Shown here one piece after another: positions 1-12,489 of a stretch of DNA of 64,000 nt. A program made the translations under genes and the position numbers. The DNA is from Manis javanica. Its lineage: Eukaryota > Chordata > Mammalia > Pholidota > Manidae. Numbering within the stretch: position 1 is the first letter of the stretch; each line of letters begins with the position of its first letter. The DNA lies in assembly GCF_040802235.1 (NCBI RefSeq), contig NC_133172.1:24199738-24263737 (forward strand). Direction: 5' to 3'. Under the pieces are notes generated by a model. That model did no database searches and was not told the origin of the DNA. It saw nothing but the letters and a program-made list of their open reading frames with translations.

Positions 1-544
1 GTCAGACAAGATAATGATCAGAAAAGAGAAGATCGACAAGAATGTTGATGTGATAGGAGTCTGAAAGAGAAGTATTTGAATACCAAATAGTTGGAGCCTC
101 ACGTATTTTTAGAAAAATGGTCTTTTTGTGATCATCCTGTGGAAGTCATAAGTAAGGATGCCATATCATATCATATACTTTTTCCAGAAAAGCATTCTCC
201 CTCTAGAAAAAAAATCATAAATAGAAGTATAAAAGTTCTACATAAACAATAAAAAATAGTTGATTCATTCTTTATCCTAAGATTTAGAGCATACTGGCAA
301 TTATAACCTGGGTTTTGGCTTATTTCAGTAAAATATTGAAAATAAACTTATTCAATACTTGAAGATAATAGAGAAATTATATTTTTTACCCATTATAAGT
401 GGATTCTATTTGAGGCTTTTTGTCCAATTCTAGGTCTCAGTGAACAAAGATGTCACATAACTACCTTCAAGGAGTCAGATTTATCGTTTGTTTCTTGCTT
501 TTGATTTTAATTAAATTGATTACTGAGCAAATTGCTAAGTAAAA
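1..544. other. AT-rich sequence, no gene seen
   Basis: I see no open frame of interest, splice-bounded exon or RNA gene here. The base composition is strongly AT-rich. It may be old L1 sequence continuous with the fragment that follows, but I cannot align it with confidence. Confidence 0.4.
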
Positions 545-925
545 TAATTACTGTATTTATTTTTAACTTCCATTTTTAAGTTATTCCAAACTTAAATAAA
601 AGATGCAGATATAGGACAAAAAAATAGATATCCTTCACCCAGATTCTCCAAATGTTCTCAATTACCTTACTTGTTTTATCATTCTCTCTTGATTGATAGA
701 AAGAAATATAATATATAATTTCCTTCCTGAAACACTTGATAGTAAGTTGCAGAAGTAATTCTTCTTTCTTACTAAATATTTCTGTGTTTATTTCCTAAAA
801 ACAAGGACACAATCATAGTTCAATGATCAAAATCAAGAAATAGCCAAGATATGGTGCTGTTATGTAATCTATAGATCTTACTCAAATTTCACCATAAATT
901 GCTGTTTTGTCCCTGTGGGAACCAG
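545..925 (-). repeat. Old L1M-type LINE 3' region fragment
   Basis: The stretch reads as the reverse complement of the 3' part of an ancient mammalian L1. It carries the characteristic text around 'aacacttgatagtaagttgc' and 'cctaaaaacaaggacacaat', followed by a segment about antisense transcripts and 'ttactcaaatttcacca'. Divergence is high and the element is truncated at both ends. The subfamily is not assigned. Identification is by memory of the consensus, not by alignment. Confidence 0.4.
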
Positions 926-1099
926 CTTTACATGCACAACTGGACTGATCTCTTGGGAGAAGTTCCAAGGAGATGGAAATTCATTACTGTATTCATTTAT
1001 CAATCCAACCAACATTTACTGACTGCTGGTCATGTGTCAGGGACAAAGGACAGGAGGGGCTGCAAACCAGAAAGGAATCCTACATAGATCCTGTCCTCA

Positions 1100-2030
1100 A
1101 AGTGACTTTATTAAAGTAAGAATCAAAATGTCATGAATAAAATAACACCTCAATGCTCTTGATCACAATTTAGTCTCAACAGCACAGTGTGCCCTGTTAG
1201 CACATCTTGCCATGTGAACCTGGTGAGCAGCAAGTGGCAAATCTGGATGTCATGGCAAGAAGACACTTGCATGCCAAGTATAGAACGTAAACCCTGGAGA
1301 TATTCAGAGGTCTGCCACATTTACAAGGCTTTTAGAGGCCCTGTTGGTCTGGGACATGGCAGGACATCCCTTCCAAAGTACAGCACCAGTCATGGCAACC
1401 TTGTATCACCTACTGCTAAGAAAGAAGCACAGTGGTTGGTGCGCCCCGGGGACTTTAAGAGCAGCAATCTTGGTAATGTTTCTCTAATCCATTTATCAGA
1501 TGATTTGGAAGCCTGCCAGCCTGGGGGAGTCCAGAGCACGAGAAGGCTCTACATAATCTGCCCTTCATTCAGGATCTATGACGGGGCAGAACCTGTGGTG
1601 GTAGGTTCAGTATCCACTGTGCTGGATAAGGATGCTGTGTCCAGCTCTGAGAGCCCCAAGAGGAGAGTCACAGTGTAGAACTTTAGCATTCTGAAGTAAG
1701 GCCATTCCTTCTGCTGCAGAGAACTAATTACAGTTTGAAAACCAGCTCTTGGCATGCACTGGGTCCTGGCAGAGATGCGGTGCTTACCCATAGGAGAATA
1801 GTGACTGTGCTGACAGAACTGGCTATTATGAGTTGGGTGTTGTCAGATCCATCAAGTCTTCAATTGGGAAGGCACAACAGCAGTCCACCATACAATAAAA
1901 ATGATGCGTTTCGGATCAAGCCCAAAGAAGTGTAGCGGGAACATGTGAGTTATGTCAACAGGTGGCCCTGATGCCCATAGCAGCTATTTCTGGTGCAGTG
2001 ACACTTCTCCGTTAGCTCACAATTATGGCC
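1100..2030 (+). mobile_element. Decayed endogenous retrovirus pol-like fragment
   Basis: Translation of the + strand, moving between frames, gives stretches that resemble the RNase H side of an endogenous retroviral pol, most clearly around 1,690-1,900 with a short 'MSWVLSDPSS' segment. The frame is broken by several stop codons and frameshifts, so no functional protein is possible. No flanking LTR pair or primer-binding site was recognised. An MLT1-like LTR directly follows, but it belongs to a different (ERVL-MaLR) class and its adjacency may be chance. The assignment rests on short similarity read by eye. Confidence 0.38.
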
Positions 2031-2037
2031 TGCTGTG

Positions 2038-2356
2038 CACTTAATGTTTGTGTTCCCCTAAAACTCATATGTTGAAATCCTAACCATTAAAGGTGATAGT
2101 ATTACTATGCAGAGCCTTTGGAAGGTGACTAGGTTGTGAGGGTGAAGCCCTCATGAACAGGAGTAGTGCCCTTATAAAAGAGATCCCAGAAGGCTCCCTG
2201 GTGCCTTCCACTACACGAGGACATGGGGAGAAGTTGGCAGTTTGCAACCAGAAGAGGGTTGACATCAGATAGTGGATCTGCTTACATCATGATCCTGGAC
2301 TTCCTAGTCTCCAGAGCTATAAGCCACCCATAGCAGCCTAAAAGGACTGAAAAATA
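2038..2356 (+). mobile_element. MLT1-type (ERVL-MaLR) solo LTR
   Basis: The segment follows the MLT1 LTR layout. It opens with 'ctcatatgttgaaatcctaa', continues through 'gaagccctcatgaacaggag' and 'gcccttataaaagagatccc', then 'gaggacatggggagaag', and ends with the 'agccacccatagcagcctaa' type terminus. It is a solo LTR with no internal region alongside and is moderately diverged. Confidence 0.7.
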
Positions 2357-2559
2357 ATCTTATGGGCACATGGCAGGCCAGGCAGAGTGGTGTCCCCTAT
2401 GCCAAGCTGATAGAGGAGAAAACTTGAACCTGGTTCACCGGTGGGCTGGTTTAGTGTGTTGGCATGAATTAAAGACAAACTGCTGCCTTCAAGGATGGAG
2501 CAAGGTCAGCACTCACTTTGGGTGACAAATTTATCAATAGTCCAGTCAAAATTAATACA

Positions 2560-3385
2560 AAAAAATCCACCATGAGTCAAATATAAAAATTTTAAGTGAA
2601 GGCAGGAACAGTGCCATAGTGAGCCATATTAGAACCTGAATGCCTATTAGAATGGCTACTATAAAAAAGAAAAAATAGGTGTTGGTAAGGATGTGGAGAC
2701 ATTGGAACACTTGTAAACTGTTGGTGGTAATGTAAAATGGTGCAGTTGCTATGGAAAACAACAGAATGGAGGTTCTTTAAAAAATTAAAAATAGAATTAC
2801 CATACAATCCAGCAGTTTCCTTCTGAGGTATATACCCAAAAAAATTAAAAGCAAGGACTCAAACAGATACTTGTATGCCAATGTTTTTTGCAGACTTATT
2901 CACAATAGACAAAAGATGGGAACAACCGAAGGTTCTGTTGACAGTTGAATGGATAAACAAAATGTAGTGTTGACATATAATGGAATATTATTCAGCCATA
3001 AAAAGGAATGAAGTTCTAATATATGCTGTAACATGGATGAACCTTGAAAACATTATGCTGAGTAAAATAAGCCAGTCACAAAAGAACACATAGTATTTGA
3101 TTCTACCTGTATTAAATACCTAGAAATAGGCAGATTCATAGAGATGGACAGTAGATTAGTGGTTACTAGGGGCTGTGGGGAGGGGTCATGGGGAATTATT
3201 GCTTAAAGGATACAGAGTTTCAAGGATATGGAGTTTCTGTTTGGGGTAATGAAAAAAGTTTTGGAAATGAGAGTAGTGATGGTTGCACAACATTTTGAAT
3301 GTAATTAATGCCACCGAATTGTACACTTTAAATGGCAAATTTTATGATGTATATATTTTACTACAATAAAGATAAAATTATAGTG
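2560..3385 (+). mobile_element. 5'-truncated L1 (L1MB/L1MA-like), 3' end
   Basis: This is the terminal L1 region in sense orientation. It carries the 'ggtgttggtaaggatgtgga' motif, the 'tatacccaaaaaaattaaaa' block, 'ggaatattattcagccataa', 'catggatgaaccttgaaaac' and the terminal 'tacactttaaatggcaaatt', ending at an A-rich tail near 3,380. It is 5'-truncated, like most L1 copies, and carries no intact ORF2. Confidence 0.8.
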
Positions 3386-4560
3386 GTAGGAGAAATCAGT
3401 CCTGATTATTATAAAGAAAGAGTTGTTGCTCCACAATTAGGGAGGGCCAAGAATGTCTGGTCTCAAAGGACTCACTGGGGTGCATTTTAGTAAGTCTGTG
3501 TTCTGCAATAAAGGTAAGTGGGAATTCTAGCAACCAAAAAGACAGAACAACTGAAAACTTAGAATTCTTAGGAGTGGTCACTTTACCTGGCATACAATTT
3601 AGACAAGCTGAAGTGCTGACCAAAAATGAAGGAAATCTAGAATGTTTGGTGTGGGAGGGAGATGATGAGAACAGTTATGGCTCCAGGACCATTTACAGTA
3701 GAGAGTTGGCCTCTGCCTTGAAGACTTGGTGACAGATAGGATTTAATGAATGGATCTGAGTGTCACAAGTTGTGGACTGCATCAAACATGTCTTACACAC
3801 TGCCTCACATCCTCCTGGCTTCATCTTTGACTCCAGCTATGACTGTGGTGAATGGTTATGTGCGAGGTTCAGCTTGCCTGGTACTGACAGCACCCTGCCT
3901 CAAGCACGTTTTTTCTTTTGGCCCCCAGGGTTCCCTAATGTCATGGCATTGGATGGCAGAAAGCATCCATTCAACATGCACCCCACATGTGCAGTCTGGG
4001 AGGGCAGGAGATTAACATTCCCTGGGAACCCTCAGCCAATGGGGAATAGGCAGATAATTCTGAGAGACCTTCTATGCACTGTTCTTAAATCCCCACAGGA
4101 CTGAGTCCTGCGGCAGTGACCAACTAGCTTCGATAATGCATCCTTGTATTGGCTTTTTCTTCTTCCTGTGACACTTCTCTGGTCCCTCATCCCTTTTCCT
4201 GGGATCACCTCTCGAATAGCTACTTTTGTTAAAGTTCCTTTTTCAGGTTCTGCTTTTGGGAAGAATCCGGATTAAGACAGCATCTCCAAACTCTGACCTC
4301 CCCAGAAAAAAGACTGAAGATGACTGGGATTTCTGTCTGGGTCAAGTTTAAAAAGATAAGTGCACAAAAAAAGGATACTTGCTGTTGGTAATACAGATCT
4401 GGGTTTTGTAACCTGTAGTCAGTCTTAAAATTCCATGTAAGCACAGGGTACATAAATTTACCAACTTGGGCTTATATAGGATAATTTCATCATCACAGGA
4501 CATAAGTCATTTTCAATGCACAGTTCTCACAAAGTGAAATGCTTCGTTTGTTAGATTAAA
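3386..4560. other. No gene; possible old ERV/LTR remnant
   Basis: The short open frames here (for example around 3,750-4,100) have no recognisable domain. The text near 4,240-4,285 ('ggttctgcttttgggaagaa' followed by 'taagacagcatctcc') resembles the end of an ERVL-type LTR, and the preceding kilobase could be its decayed body. This is a weak reading, and I would not call a specific family. Confidence 0.25.
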
Positions 4561-6649
4561 ATCCAGAGCTGCATCTAGAGCTTGAGCCAGCGCCTATGGT
4601 TCCTGGATTTCCTGATCTCTAGTACCCCCTAGTGGTGTCTTCAATTCACATACTGAGCTCAACAAGAAAGCCCAGAATTCGGCTTCCGCAAAAACTATGG
4701 TTAGTGGAAATTTGTTGCAGACAGGCTTCTTTCATTGCTTTTTCTCTAAGATAAAGTTATCAGGTGCTTGAACCTTTGGAAGATAAATCTGTGTCATCTC
4801 TGTTTTTAGAATAAAATGTCACACTTTATGCTTTGTTCCTTCCTCAAATCACTGTTGAGGATTGGTATGGTCATGCTAGAGCATTGAGGTTTCAATTGAA
4901 ATGCACTACTCTCTACAGATGAACAGTGGAGGAAGGTGTTAGACCAATGTCCAAACAGGCGTGTGCTGGCGAGGCAGATGCTGCTGTTTGTCTCAGTCCC
5001 AAACTGGAATTCATCACCCTACTTTGCTCAGGAACAGATACAGGGCACATGTTCTCTTTCCAGTTTGCCCCACAATTGATTTCAGTGCATTGGTGCAGGA
5101 TGATATGAACTGTCCTAAATCTCTTATGAAATAAGACACCTTGGTCTTAATCAGGGTTTAGCTGCTTTAAATTTAGTTAGGTTAAGGCTTTAGAACACTT
5201 GAGTGGGGTTGATTCTCATGCACTGTGGGTAATTCATATGCAGGAGAAGACATAATCATTTTTGGTGTAGTTTTAAAAGGAAGTATTAAGAGCGAGAATT
5301 TGATTTTAAGTGATGGGAAGAAAAAAAATGTGTGAATTTAGCTCCAGACACTGCAGAAGATGAAAGAAGATGTCATATTTCTGTTTGAGACATTGCAAAT
5401 CACTCCAGAATGCCCCCTGAACTTCTCCCTCAATCCACCTGTCCACAAAATGGCTGCGATTCACTCAGTTGTGCCACCTCTCAAAAAAATTGTCTTGTGA
5501 GAAGAGAAAATCTTAGAAAGCCCCTAAAGTCACTGCATTGACAACACATTTTTCTGCAAAGTGATATTATATAATACACCAAAAAATCTTGAAAAAAAGC
5601 ACTCAAGATTTATTTGTTTTCTCAAGATGATTTTTCTTTGTTTAATCAGCAGTCTTGGGGCATGTATGTATATCTGTGTGTAGCTGGAATGAAAACTGGT
5701 ACTTCAAAAGTAACCAGAAAATTTGACTAGGGTGTTAATGTCTTCAGTGGCAAAAGGGATATCATATAATTCATCACGGGAATAGAGCAAACTTTTACGC
5801 CCATGGCTTCCCTCCATTTAGAAGAAGGGTGGGCACCAAGCCTAAAGTTTTGAGCATCCTAAGGGTAAGGCACCAGTTCTGAGCTTTAGACCCCAACTGC
5901 TGAGGCCTGGATTGCATGTATATCATAGACGCTGACCATGGAAAGGGGAGTCCAGTGGGAGTGGACCCAGGATGGTCAATCCAGAAGAGTAGCAAGAAGC
6001 CCAATGCGTTGGGGAAAGCCTGGCTGGGCCTCAGTAACTTTCAAGAACCAGGATGTCCCAATATTCTCAGGTCACCTGATGGGTCATTCTGCTCCATCTA
6101 ACCCTCCCTGGCCACTGCAAACCCTTCAGTCAAAGTCTGAGGCACCAAGTACCTAGTGATAGAGAGGCTCTGGGCAAGTCTCTATTCATTCGGGCCAGGC
6201 AAATAAACAGAGGACTACAAAGGCAGGAGCTGGGAAGGGAGGTAATGGTGGGGGAGACCAGGAAGAGACAAGCCCACTTAGAGGAAATGAAGAGTTTATT
6301 TTCACCACCCCTCTCAGCAATCTGTAGGATTCTGGGCTGATAATCCACTGTAAGTGGGTTGAGAGTTTGAGTCACTTTTATTTATTAATATTAAGGGTGA
6401 CTTCCATTAAACCTGAAAGACTTAGGTACACCAATAAGGCTAATAACTATTAAATAGCCATATAGTACTCTCCTCCAGACTCTCAGAAACCCCTACCAAA
6501 TAATGTTAATAATAATCATTTGTGATGAGCAATCTCCCAGATGGCTTTTAATGATCCTTACCTACTTGGTTCATACGTTTGTATAGACCCCTACCATGCT
6601 GATCAATGCAGGACTACATAACCAATAGGATGCTGAGGAAGTTATGGTG
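4561..6649. other. Non-coding sequence, no feature recognised
   Basis: Both strands were read for exons, RNA genes and familiar repeats. Only short chance frames are present. The mixed AT-rich composition suggests very old repeat or unique intergenic sequence. Confidence 0.35.
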
Positions 6650-6992
6650 TATAACTTTCAAAGGTAGAGACCATAAAGGTATTGTGGCTCGTGTTTGCTT
6701 CCTGGATCATTCGCTCTGAACGAAGCTCACTAAGGACTTCATGAGGATGCTCAGGCTGCCCTGTGGACTCGACCATGTTTCATGGAACTGTGGCCTCCTT
6801 GCCAATAACCATATAAGTGGGCCACATGGGAAGTAGATCCTCCAGCCCCATCAAGCCTTCAAATGCCTGCAACCTCAGGAGTGAACCCAAATCAAAGCAC
6901 TCCTGAGTTCATGACTCATAGAAACTGTGGGATACGCTAGACACTTCTTGTCTTAAGTCACTCAATTTTGAAGTCATTTGTTATGCAGCGAC
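6650..6992 (+). mobile_element. MLT1-like LTR, diverged subtype
   Basis: It matches the long-MLT1 layout: a 'ggatcattcgctctgaacga' block, 'cttcatgaggatgctcaggc', 'aactgtggcctccttgccaa', 'gatcctccagccccatcaag', then 'gaaactgtgggata' and a terminal 'tcatttgttatgcagcgaca'. This is the same subtype as the copy at 53.56-54.05 kb. No internal retroviral sequence accompanies it. Confidence 0.6.
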
Positions 6993-7369
6993 AGTAACAA
7001 ACAGTGATGTTGATGCTCTTCTTAATTCCACTATTGACATTGCCTCAGTCTTACATAAATTTTAGAAAAGGAATTTTGGAAGATGGTATATTTTTTTTAA
7101 GCAGTAACGAAAACCTTAGTAAATTTTATTTACTTTGTAAACGCAACTTTAAGCCCCTTACCCTTCAGGTCCTTCCCACAAACAGACTGAGGGGCTTCCA
7201 CCGCAAAAAAAGCAGGTGGAAGAAAGTGAGAGGGTTGATATTCTTGTGTATTCCCAAGGCCAAGGTGGACAGCCAGAGCAGATGCAGGGGTTCCCAGGAG
7301 GCAGCTGGGGTAGTGAGCTGGCTGTCCCACTCCGCAGATGGGAAGCTGGGGTCTGGCTGGGAGGAGACC

Positions 7370-7504
7370 TTCCCTTTGCCCGCTGCGATCTGCTTTGGCC
7401 GAATTATCTCAATAATAAGGGAAAGGAAGACTTTATGTCAATAAAACAAAACCTCGGCCATAATTAATAAATTTCACTGAGAAAACATGCAAATTGCTTG
7501 AGGA
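7370..7504. promoter_or_regulatory. AT-rich block with octamer and homeodomain-type motifs
   Basis: A compact AT-rich block abuts a CpG island. It contains a perfect octamer motif ATGCAAAT (7,488-7,495) and a TAATTAATAAAT run near 7,462-7,473 of the kind bound by homeodomain proteins. It does not resemble any interspersed repeat I know. The juxtaposition with a CpG island suggests an enhancer or distal promoter. The motifs are seen directly; the function is inference. Confidence 0.35.
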
Positions 7505-7860
7505 GACTTAGCTGGAAGTGGCCGATGGACACGGCGGGCACCGCTGCAGCGCATTTCCCACTCAGTTCAGACCCCTGGCAGGGTTCCAGTCGTGCTTAGT
7601 GACTCCCCACCGCACGCGGCCGGTGGGGCCAGATCGTGGTCTCCTCAATATGCCTGCAGCGGCGGGAGCAAGTGCGGTGCCCCGCGCCTGGCCCAGACAG
7701 CCCACCGCCTTTGTTCGGCGAACCAGCCTCGCCACGCGAGTGCTCGCCGGGCAAACCCGCCGAGGCCCCGGGCGCCAGCGCCGAAGGCTCTTCCCCGACC
7801 GTCGGCCGCGTTAGTGGAAGCCGCTTTGCCCCCATTGTGTGGACACTGTAATCTCTGCGG
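7505..7860. promoter_or_regulatory. Orphan CpG island
   Basis: About 350 bp is dense in CpG dinucleotides and GC-rich within otherwise AT-rich, CpG-poor flanks. The open frames on both strands here are by-products of GC-rich sequence and look like no protein. There is no recognised gene within 6 kb on either side. The island could mark the promoter of an unannotated non-coding transcript or a developmental enhancer between CCNE1 and C19orf12. Confidence 0.55.
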
Positions 7861-9462
7861 TTCCTGGGGACATTCTGAGGAGCTTACTTGAAAGAAATCC
7901 CCTGGCTCTGAGGCTCCACCACCACCCAGGTGTGGGCTTCTGATGCCCCTGCTCTCGAGAAACGGGCTCTGCATGCCCTGGGGCCTGGCTAGCTTCTGCC
8001 TTGGGTTCCACTGGCAAAGCCTAATGGCAACTGAAAAATAAAATCCAATGGCTGGGATTTCCACCAAGGGGAAGTGAGTGCTTAAGGCCTAGGCACCCCC
8101 ACCCCCACCCCCAGAGCCTAGGGCCAGTAGGGAGAAAGCCCACGGTAGAAACCACTGGGGGTGCTGGATGCCCATTCTGCACCCCTGAGTGCTTACCTCA
8201 CAGAATCTGTCAGTGGTAATACATATTTGTCCCCACAGATAGTTACCTCAAAGTCCCCCTTATAAGGGCCTGAGCATTGAGGTGAACAGAGCATCATTTA
8301 CCCGAGGTCCCCATGGAGAAGCGTTGATGGTAACACAGGGCAGTTTCTGCTTTCATAACAGAAAGGTGGGCCAGAAAAGGGCGTGAAATACAAATGTGTG
8401 TAAAATGGATCACTCTCCCCACTGCCTTCCACCCTGAAGTCATCAGGAGTGTGCACCTCCAGGGCAGCTGAATGTTCCAGTGGATGGCCGCTGTGGGATG
8501 GTAATGGTGGAAGCAGAGAAAGGGGCCCCCAGATACTCCAAAGATCCCACCTCCCAATGTAGCTGAGTCTCAAAAGAATGCCTTGTGAATTCCAAGGGGC
8601 CCCCCTCTGGTGGGAGCTCCAAGCTGATTATTTTCCATGTTGGAGGATTTCCCTAACATTCTCCTTTCTGATTTTCTCTGTATTACACAGTACTTTCTAG
8701 TGTGTCCTCTTCACTTCTAGTGGGTGTGCTCCAGGAAGAACAGAGGCCTGGGAGGCCAAGGGTTTTGGGGTTTTGCTCTGATTCTGTTACTTATGCTATA
8801 AACATGTGAAGTCCCTTCCCCTCTCCAGTTCTTGGCAAGCCTAAGAAATCGTTTGGAAACCAAGGAGCCTAGATGGCTTGAGCTCTGTCTAGTTAAAGAC
8901 TGTGATTGAGGGGCTCTATTTTTCCTAGAGCCCAGAACTTGTCCCTTCATCAAGTTCTGGTATCTAAGCCTAGTGTGCTTTACCAGGGACATAAGGAAAT
9001 GATGGCTAACCTCAGAGGCAGGTTCTGATGGTGCTAGAGTGCTGTGCGTAGATATTTGGGAACTTTTTGTAGTCCTTAAACCCTTCCATTGTGGAAAGGT
9101 CAACTGGGCTTACAGGTAGACCTGATGTCCAAGATTTGAAACCATTCTTCCCTTTTGATAACTTCCTGGTGACTAAATCCATCACGTTTGAATCAACCAA
9201 TATGCTTCCAGATCCCAGCTTGGCTTCCACCCACTCAGGGTCTGAGGCCAGTGAATTAACCAAGAAAAATTCCACCCCTCAGTCTTCTCCCACTGTGTGC
9301 TACTACTTGAAATAAAATGTTGCTTAGTTTAACTATGCTTGAAGTTTCAAGTTCGTTATTTTCACTAACAGTATTAATTCCTTCTCAAAATAGAGTTTAT
9401 CAGCATCATTTAATACAGGGGCTCTGCGTATTTCTTTAGCCATAATAATAAAAATTATTCAG
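7861..9462. other. Non-coding sequence with a C-rich tract
   Basis: I recognise no gene or repeat family. A short (CCCCCA)n tract lies at 8,095-8,113. Open frames on both strands are short and unrelated to any domain I know. Confidence 0.35.
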
Positions 9463-9842
9463 GACTATGGACTGAATTGCATGCACTCAAAATTCTTATC
9501 TTGAGGTCTTAACCCCCAATTTGACTATATTTAGAGATGGGGCCTATAGTGAGATAATTAAGATTGAATGAGGTCATAAGGGTAGGGTATGTTGTTCTCA
9601 TACTGAGAGACACCAGAGAGCTCCCTCCCTCTGCCCCAATCTTCCCAAGTGCACTAAGAAGAAATGATGTGAGCACACAGTGAGATAGCAGCCACCTGTG
9701 AGCCAAAATACAAGGCCTCAGAATGAAACCTACCTTTGCCAGCACCTTGATCTTGGGCTTTCAGCCTCCAGAGAAATGAATTTTGGTTGTTGAAGCTACT
9801 AAGTCTATGGTATTTATTATGGCAACTTAAACAGACTAAAGT
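9463..9842 (+). mobile_element. MLT1-type solo LTR
   Basis: An almost full-length LTR. It begins 'ggactatggactgaattgca', has 'tttagagatggggcctatag' and 'gagataattaagattgaatg', the 'caccttgatcttgggctttc' block, and ends 'aagtctatggtatttattat' then 'acagactaaag'. Sense orientation, without internal sequence. Confidence 0.7.
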
Positions 9843-11404
9843 AAACCAGCTATATAGAATAATCTAGATAGCATTTTTTAAAATTGTGGGCACCATGTGC
9901 TAACAACAAGCAAATAAACAGCAGGGGTAACTTGTCAGCCACAAGTATGTACTGGAGCAGAAGAAAGTATTTGGCCATTGAATAAAATCCCAAATGCACC
10001 AAAGCTTTAAAAAATGTTTAAAAAGCAACCAATGCAGCATTAGGGTAAAAGCTACTTAAAAGTAAGAATTTCCATCTTCTGAGCAATTTGAAATAAAAAT
10101 TTCAGAATCATAACAGTGACTCTACCATAATTTTCTGTAATAAAACATCTTTTGTAACAGATATGGCAATACAATAAAAGTCCTATTGTTCCAGAAACTG
10201 TATTATAACTGAAACAGGATAATTATAGAAATATTATAAGAATTGCATGTTAAACAGAACCATTGAAAATCATTCTTTCCAGACTGAAAATAAGTCTTCC
10301 AGGTACAGAAGTACTCTTCAGCAAGCTCTGAAATGGAAGACTAGGTGGATTTATCTTTTACAGCAGCACTTCCTTCCAAAGCCCACACAGGGCCAGCTGT
10401 AACATGTCTCTAGGGCCTGTTCAGCTCCACGTTCCACACTTTATTTGGAATACTAAAATCTAATAGATTTTAAAGTAGGACATCTCTATATTCTTTCAGC
10501 AAACAGATCTTAAGGTGAATTTCAGTTCTATCAAGTTCATTTTGTATATTCTAACTTAGAATTTCTAGCTTTTTAGAATAGCTGACCCCTGGACAGTGCT
10601 GCACACATCCAGTCGTATGTTGATGGCATTGTGGCTGCCACCACTCCCTGCTTTGGAGTTCCCACTTTCCCACTCCACTCTTCATTTGGTCCTTACAGCG
10701 ATCCTAGGATGTTGAGAGAAGTAGAGGATTATCTACATGGAAATAGGGGCAGGGGGATTTGTCTGGAAACTGATTTGCATTGTAAGCATACTGGTTTTTT
10801 ACTGCTTATCTATTTATTTGTGGCTTTGGGGAAACAAAAATACAGAGGAGTAGGGAGCCAGAGGGCCTGTGAGACATCCCTCATCCCCAGTATTGACTTC
10901 TAATGTTCCATCCCCGGTAACTTGGCACTTGAAAGGCTGGGAACCTGGAGGAAATTCAAGCAGTGATGATGGTGGCTGAGGGACTAAGGAAGTGGGTCAG
11001 GGGGAAATAATAATAATAATAAGAGTGAGGAGGAGGAGACCACTTGCTCAGCACCATGGCAAATATGTAGAGTGGTGCTAAGTGATGACTAAAGGGACAT
11101 GATAACCATCTACAAATATTTGAAGGATGTAAACACCATGGAAGAAGATGAATAAATTATTTAAAAGAACAATGATGAAGCCTGGGATGAGCTCATTACT
11201 AGTCCCAAAGCCACCTTATCCCTTAACAACCCTTTCAGAATTAAGCTTTCCCAAGGCCAAAGACAGGCAGCTGGATGGTCCCCCTGCACACAATTTTGAC
11301 ACAAGGCATGAGCTGAGGCTATTGTTTTTACTGGGCAAGCACATGCCATATGCATGCTCAGGTAATACTCATCAGAGCTGGCACTTGTTGAATACTTGGT
11401 GTTT
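9843..11404. other. Non-coding sequence, short AAT microsatellite
   Basis: AT-rich sequence without a recognisable exon. An (AAT)n run lies near 11,006-11,022. Some of the AT-rich part near 9.9-10.3 kb may be old repeat, not assigned. Confidence 0.35.
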
Positions 11405-11825
11405 CGGGTTGAATTGTGTTGCACAAAAAGATGTAAAAGACCTAACCCCTGGTCCTTGTCATTGTGACCTTATTTGAAAATACAGTCTTTGCAGATTTAA
11501 TCAAGCTGAGGTCATAAGGGTGGCCCTTTAATCCAATATGACTGGTGTCCTTATAAGAAGAGGGAAATTAGGACACTCAGACACACTGAGAGAAAGCCAC
11601 ATGATGACAGAGGTGGTGATGCAGCTGCAAGCCAAGGAATGCCAGGGATTTACAGCCACCCGCAGAAGCTAGGAGGAGGAAAGGAGGGATTCTCCCCTAA
11701 AGATTTCAGAGGGAAAATGGCCCTGCCAACACTTTGGACCAGTTTCTAAAACTGTGAGACAATACATTTCTATTTTAATCCACCCAATTTGTGATCCTTT
11801 GTCATGGAACCCTAGCAAACTAATC
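11405..11825 (+). mobile_element. MLT1-type LTR
   Basis: LTR-like layout: 'gggttgaattgtgttgcaca', 'ccaatatgactggtgtcctt', 'ataagaagagggaaattagg', then 'ctgccaacactttggaccag' and a terminal 'ccctagcaaactaatcc'. Sense orientation. An insertion-like purine-rich stretch lies near 11,670-11,700. No internal region. Confidence 0.6.
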
Positions 11826-12145
11826 CACTGGGTATGTGTCCAACACTGTGCTGAACACTTCATGTATGAAAAAATAACATGGATTCTGGCGGAAGGATTG
11901 GGGGCAGGGGAGACCTCCCCCACTTAGCTTCCAGGGCTAAGGACACAAAAGTCTTTAAGAGGAGTATCCTGGGCCCAACACGTGGGGATGGAGCATCTCT
12001 TGACCCAAAACCCTGGTTCTGTGGGTGCCTTGGGGCATATGACTGGCTAAGAGGCTGGATCAAGATCCCTGGGAGTCCCTAAGCACCAAACAGAAAACAG
12101 TGACTTCTGAGGTAACTCAAAACAAAAAGAACATGACCATAAAAT

Positions 12146-12342
12146 TTTAGTTTTGAAAATGACAACAAGTTTATTTGTGTGCTCTTATTAAGAGGTTGCA
12201 GGGTTATGTGTGTGTGACCTATGTGTGGGACCATCTACCCCTGGGTCTGGGTGGATTTATCCTGAAAGAGCCATATAAGTGAGGAACTGGCTCGCTCACC
12301 CTAGAAATGGGGGATCAGGGTGCTGGTGTCAGGGGGCACCAT
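12146..12342 (+). repeat. Local duplication, copy 1 (likely parent)
   Basis: This 197-bp segment recurs in direct orientation 1.5 kb downstream. Shared landmarks are 'ctacccctgggtctgggtgg', 'tcctgaaagagccatataag' and 'ggggatcagggtgctggtgt'. The two copies differ by a few short indels and roughly a dozen substitutions. Copy 1 lies in ordinary sequence, so it is the probable source. Confidence 0.85.
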
Positions 12343-12489
12343 CTGAGTTCTGGCTCCAGCTGGCTCTGTGAACACAACCTGGCACCCGAGGGGATTTTTG
12401 GGCCCATCAAGAGGGTGCATTGTGAAGGCTGGGGTGGGATTGGATGTTCTGTCCCTCTGGGCACACGAGGCTCACATGTGGGACTTGGG

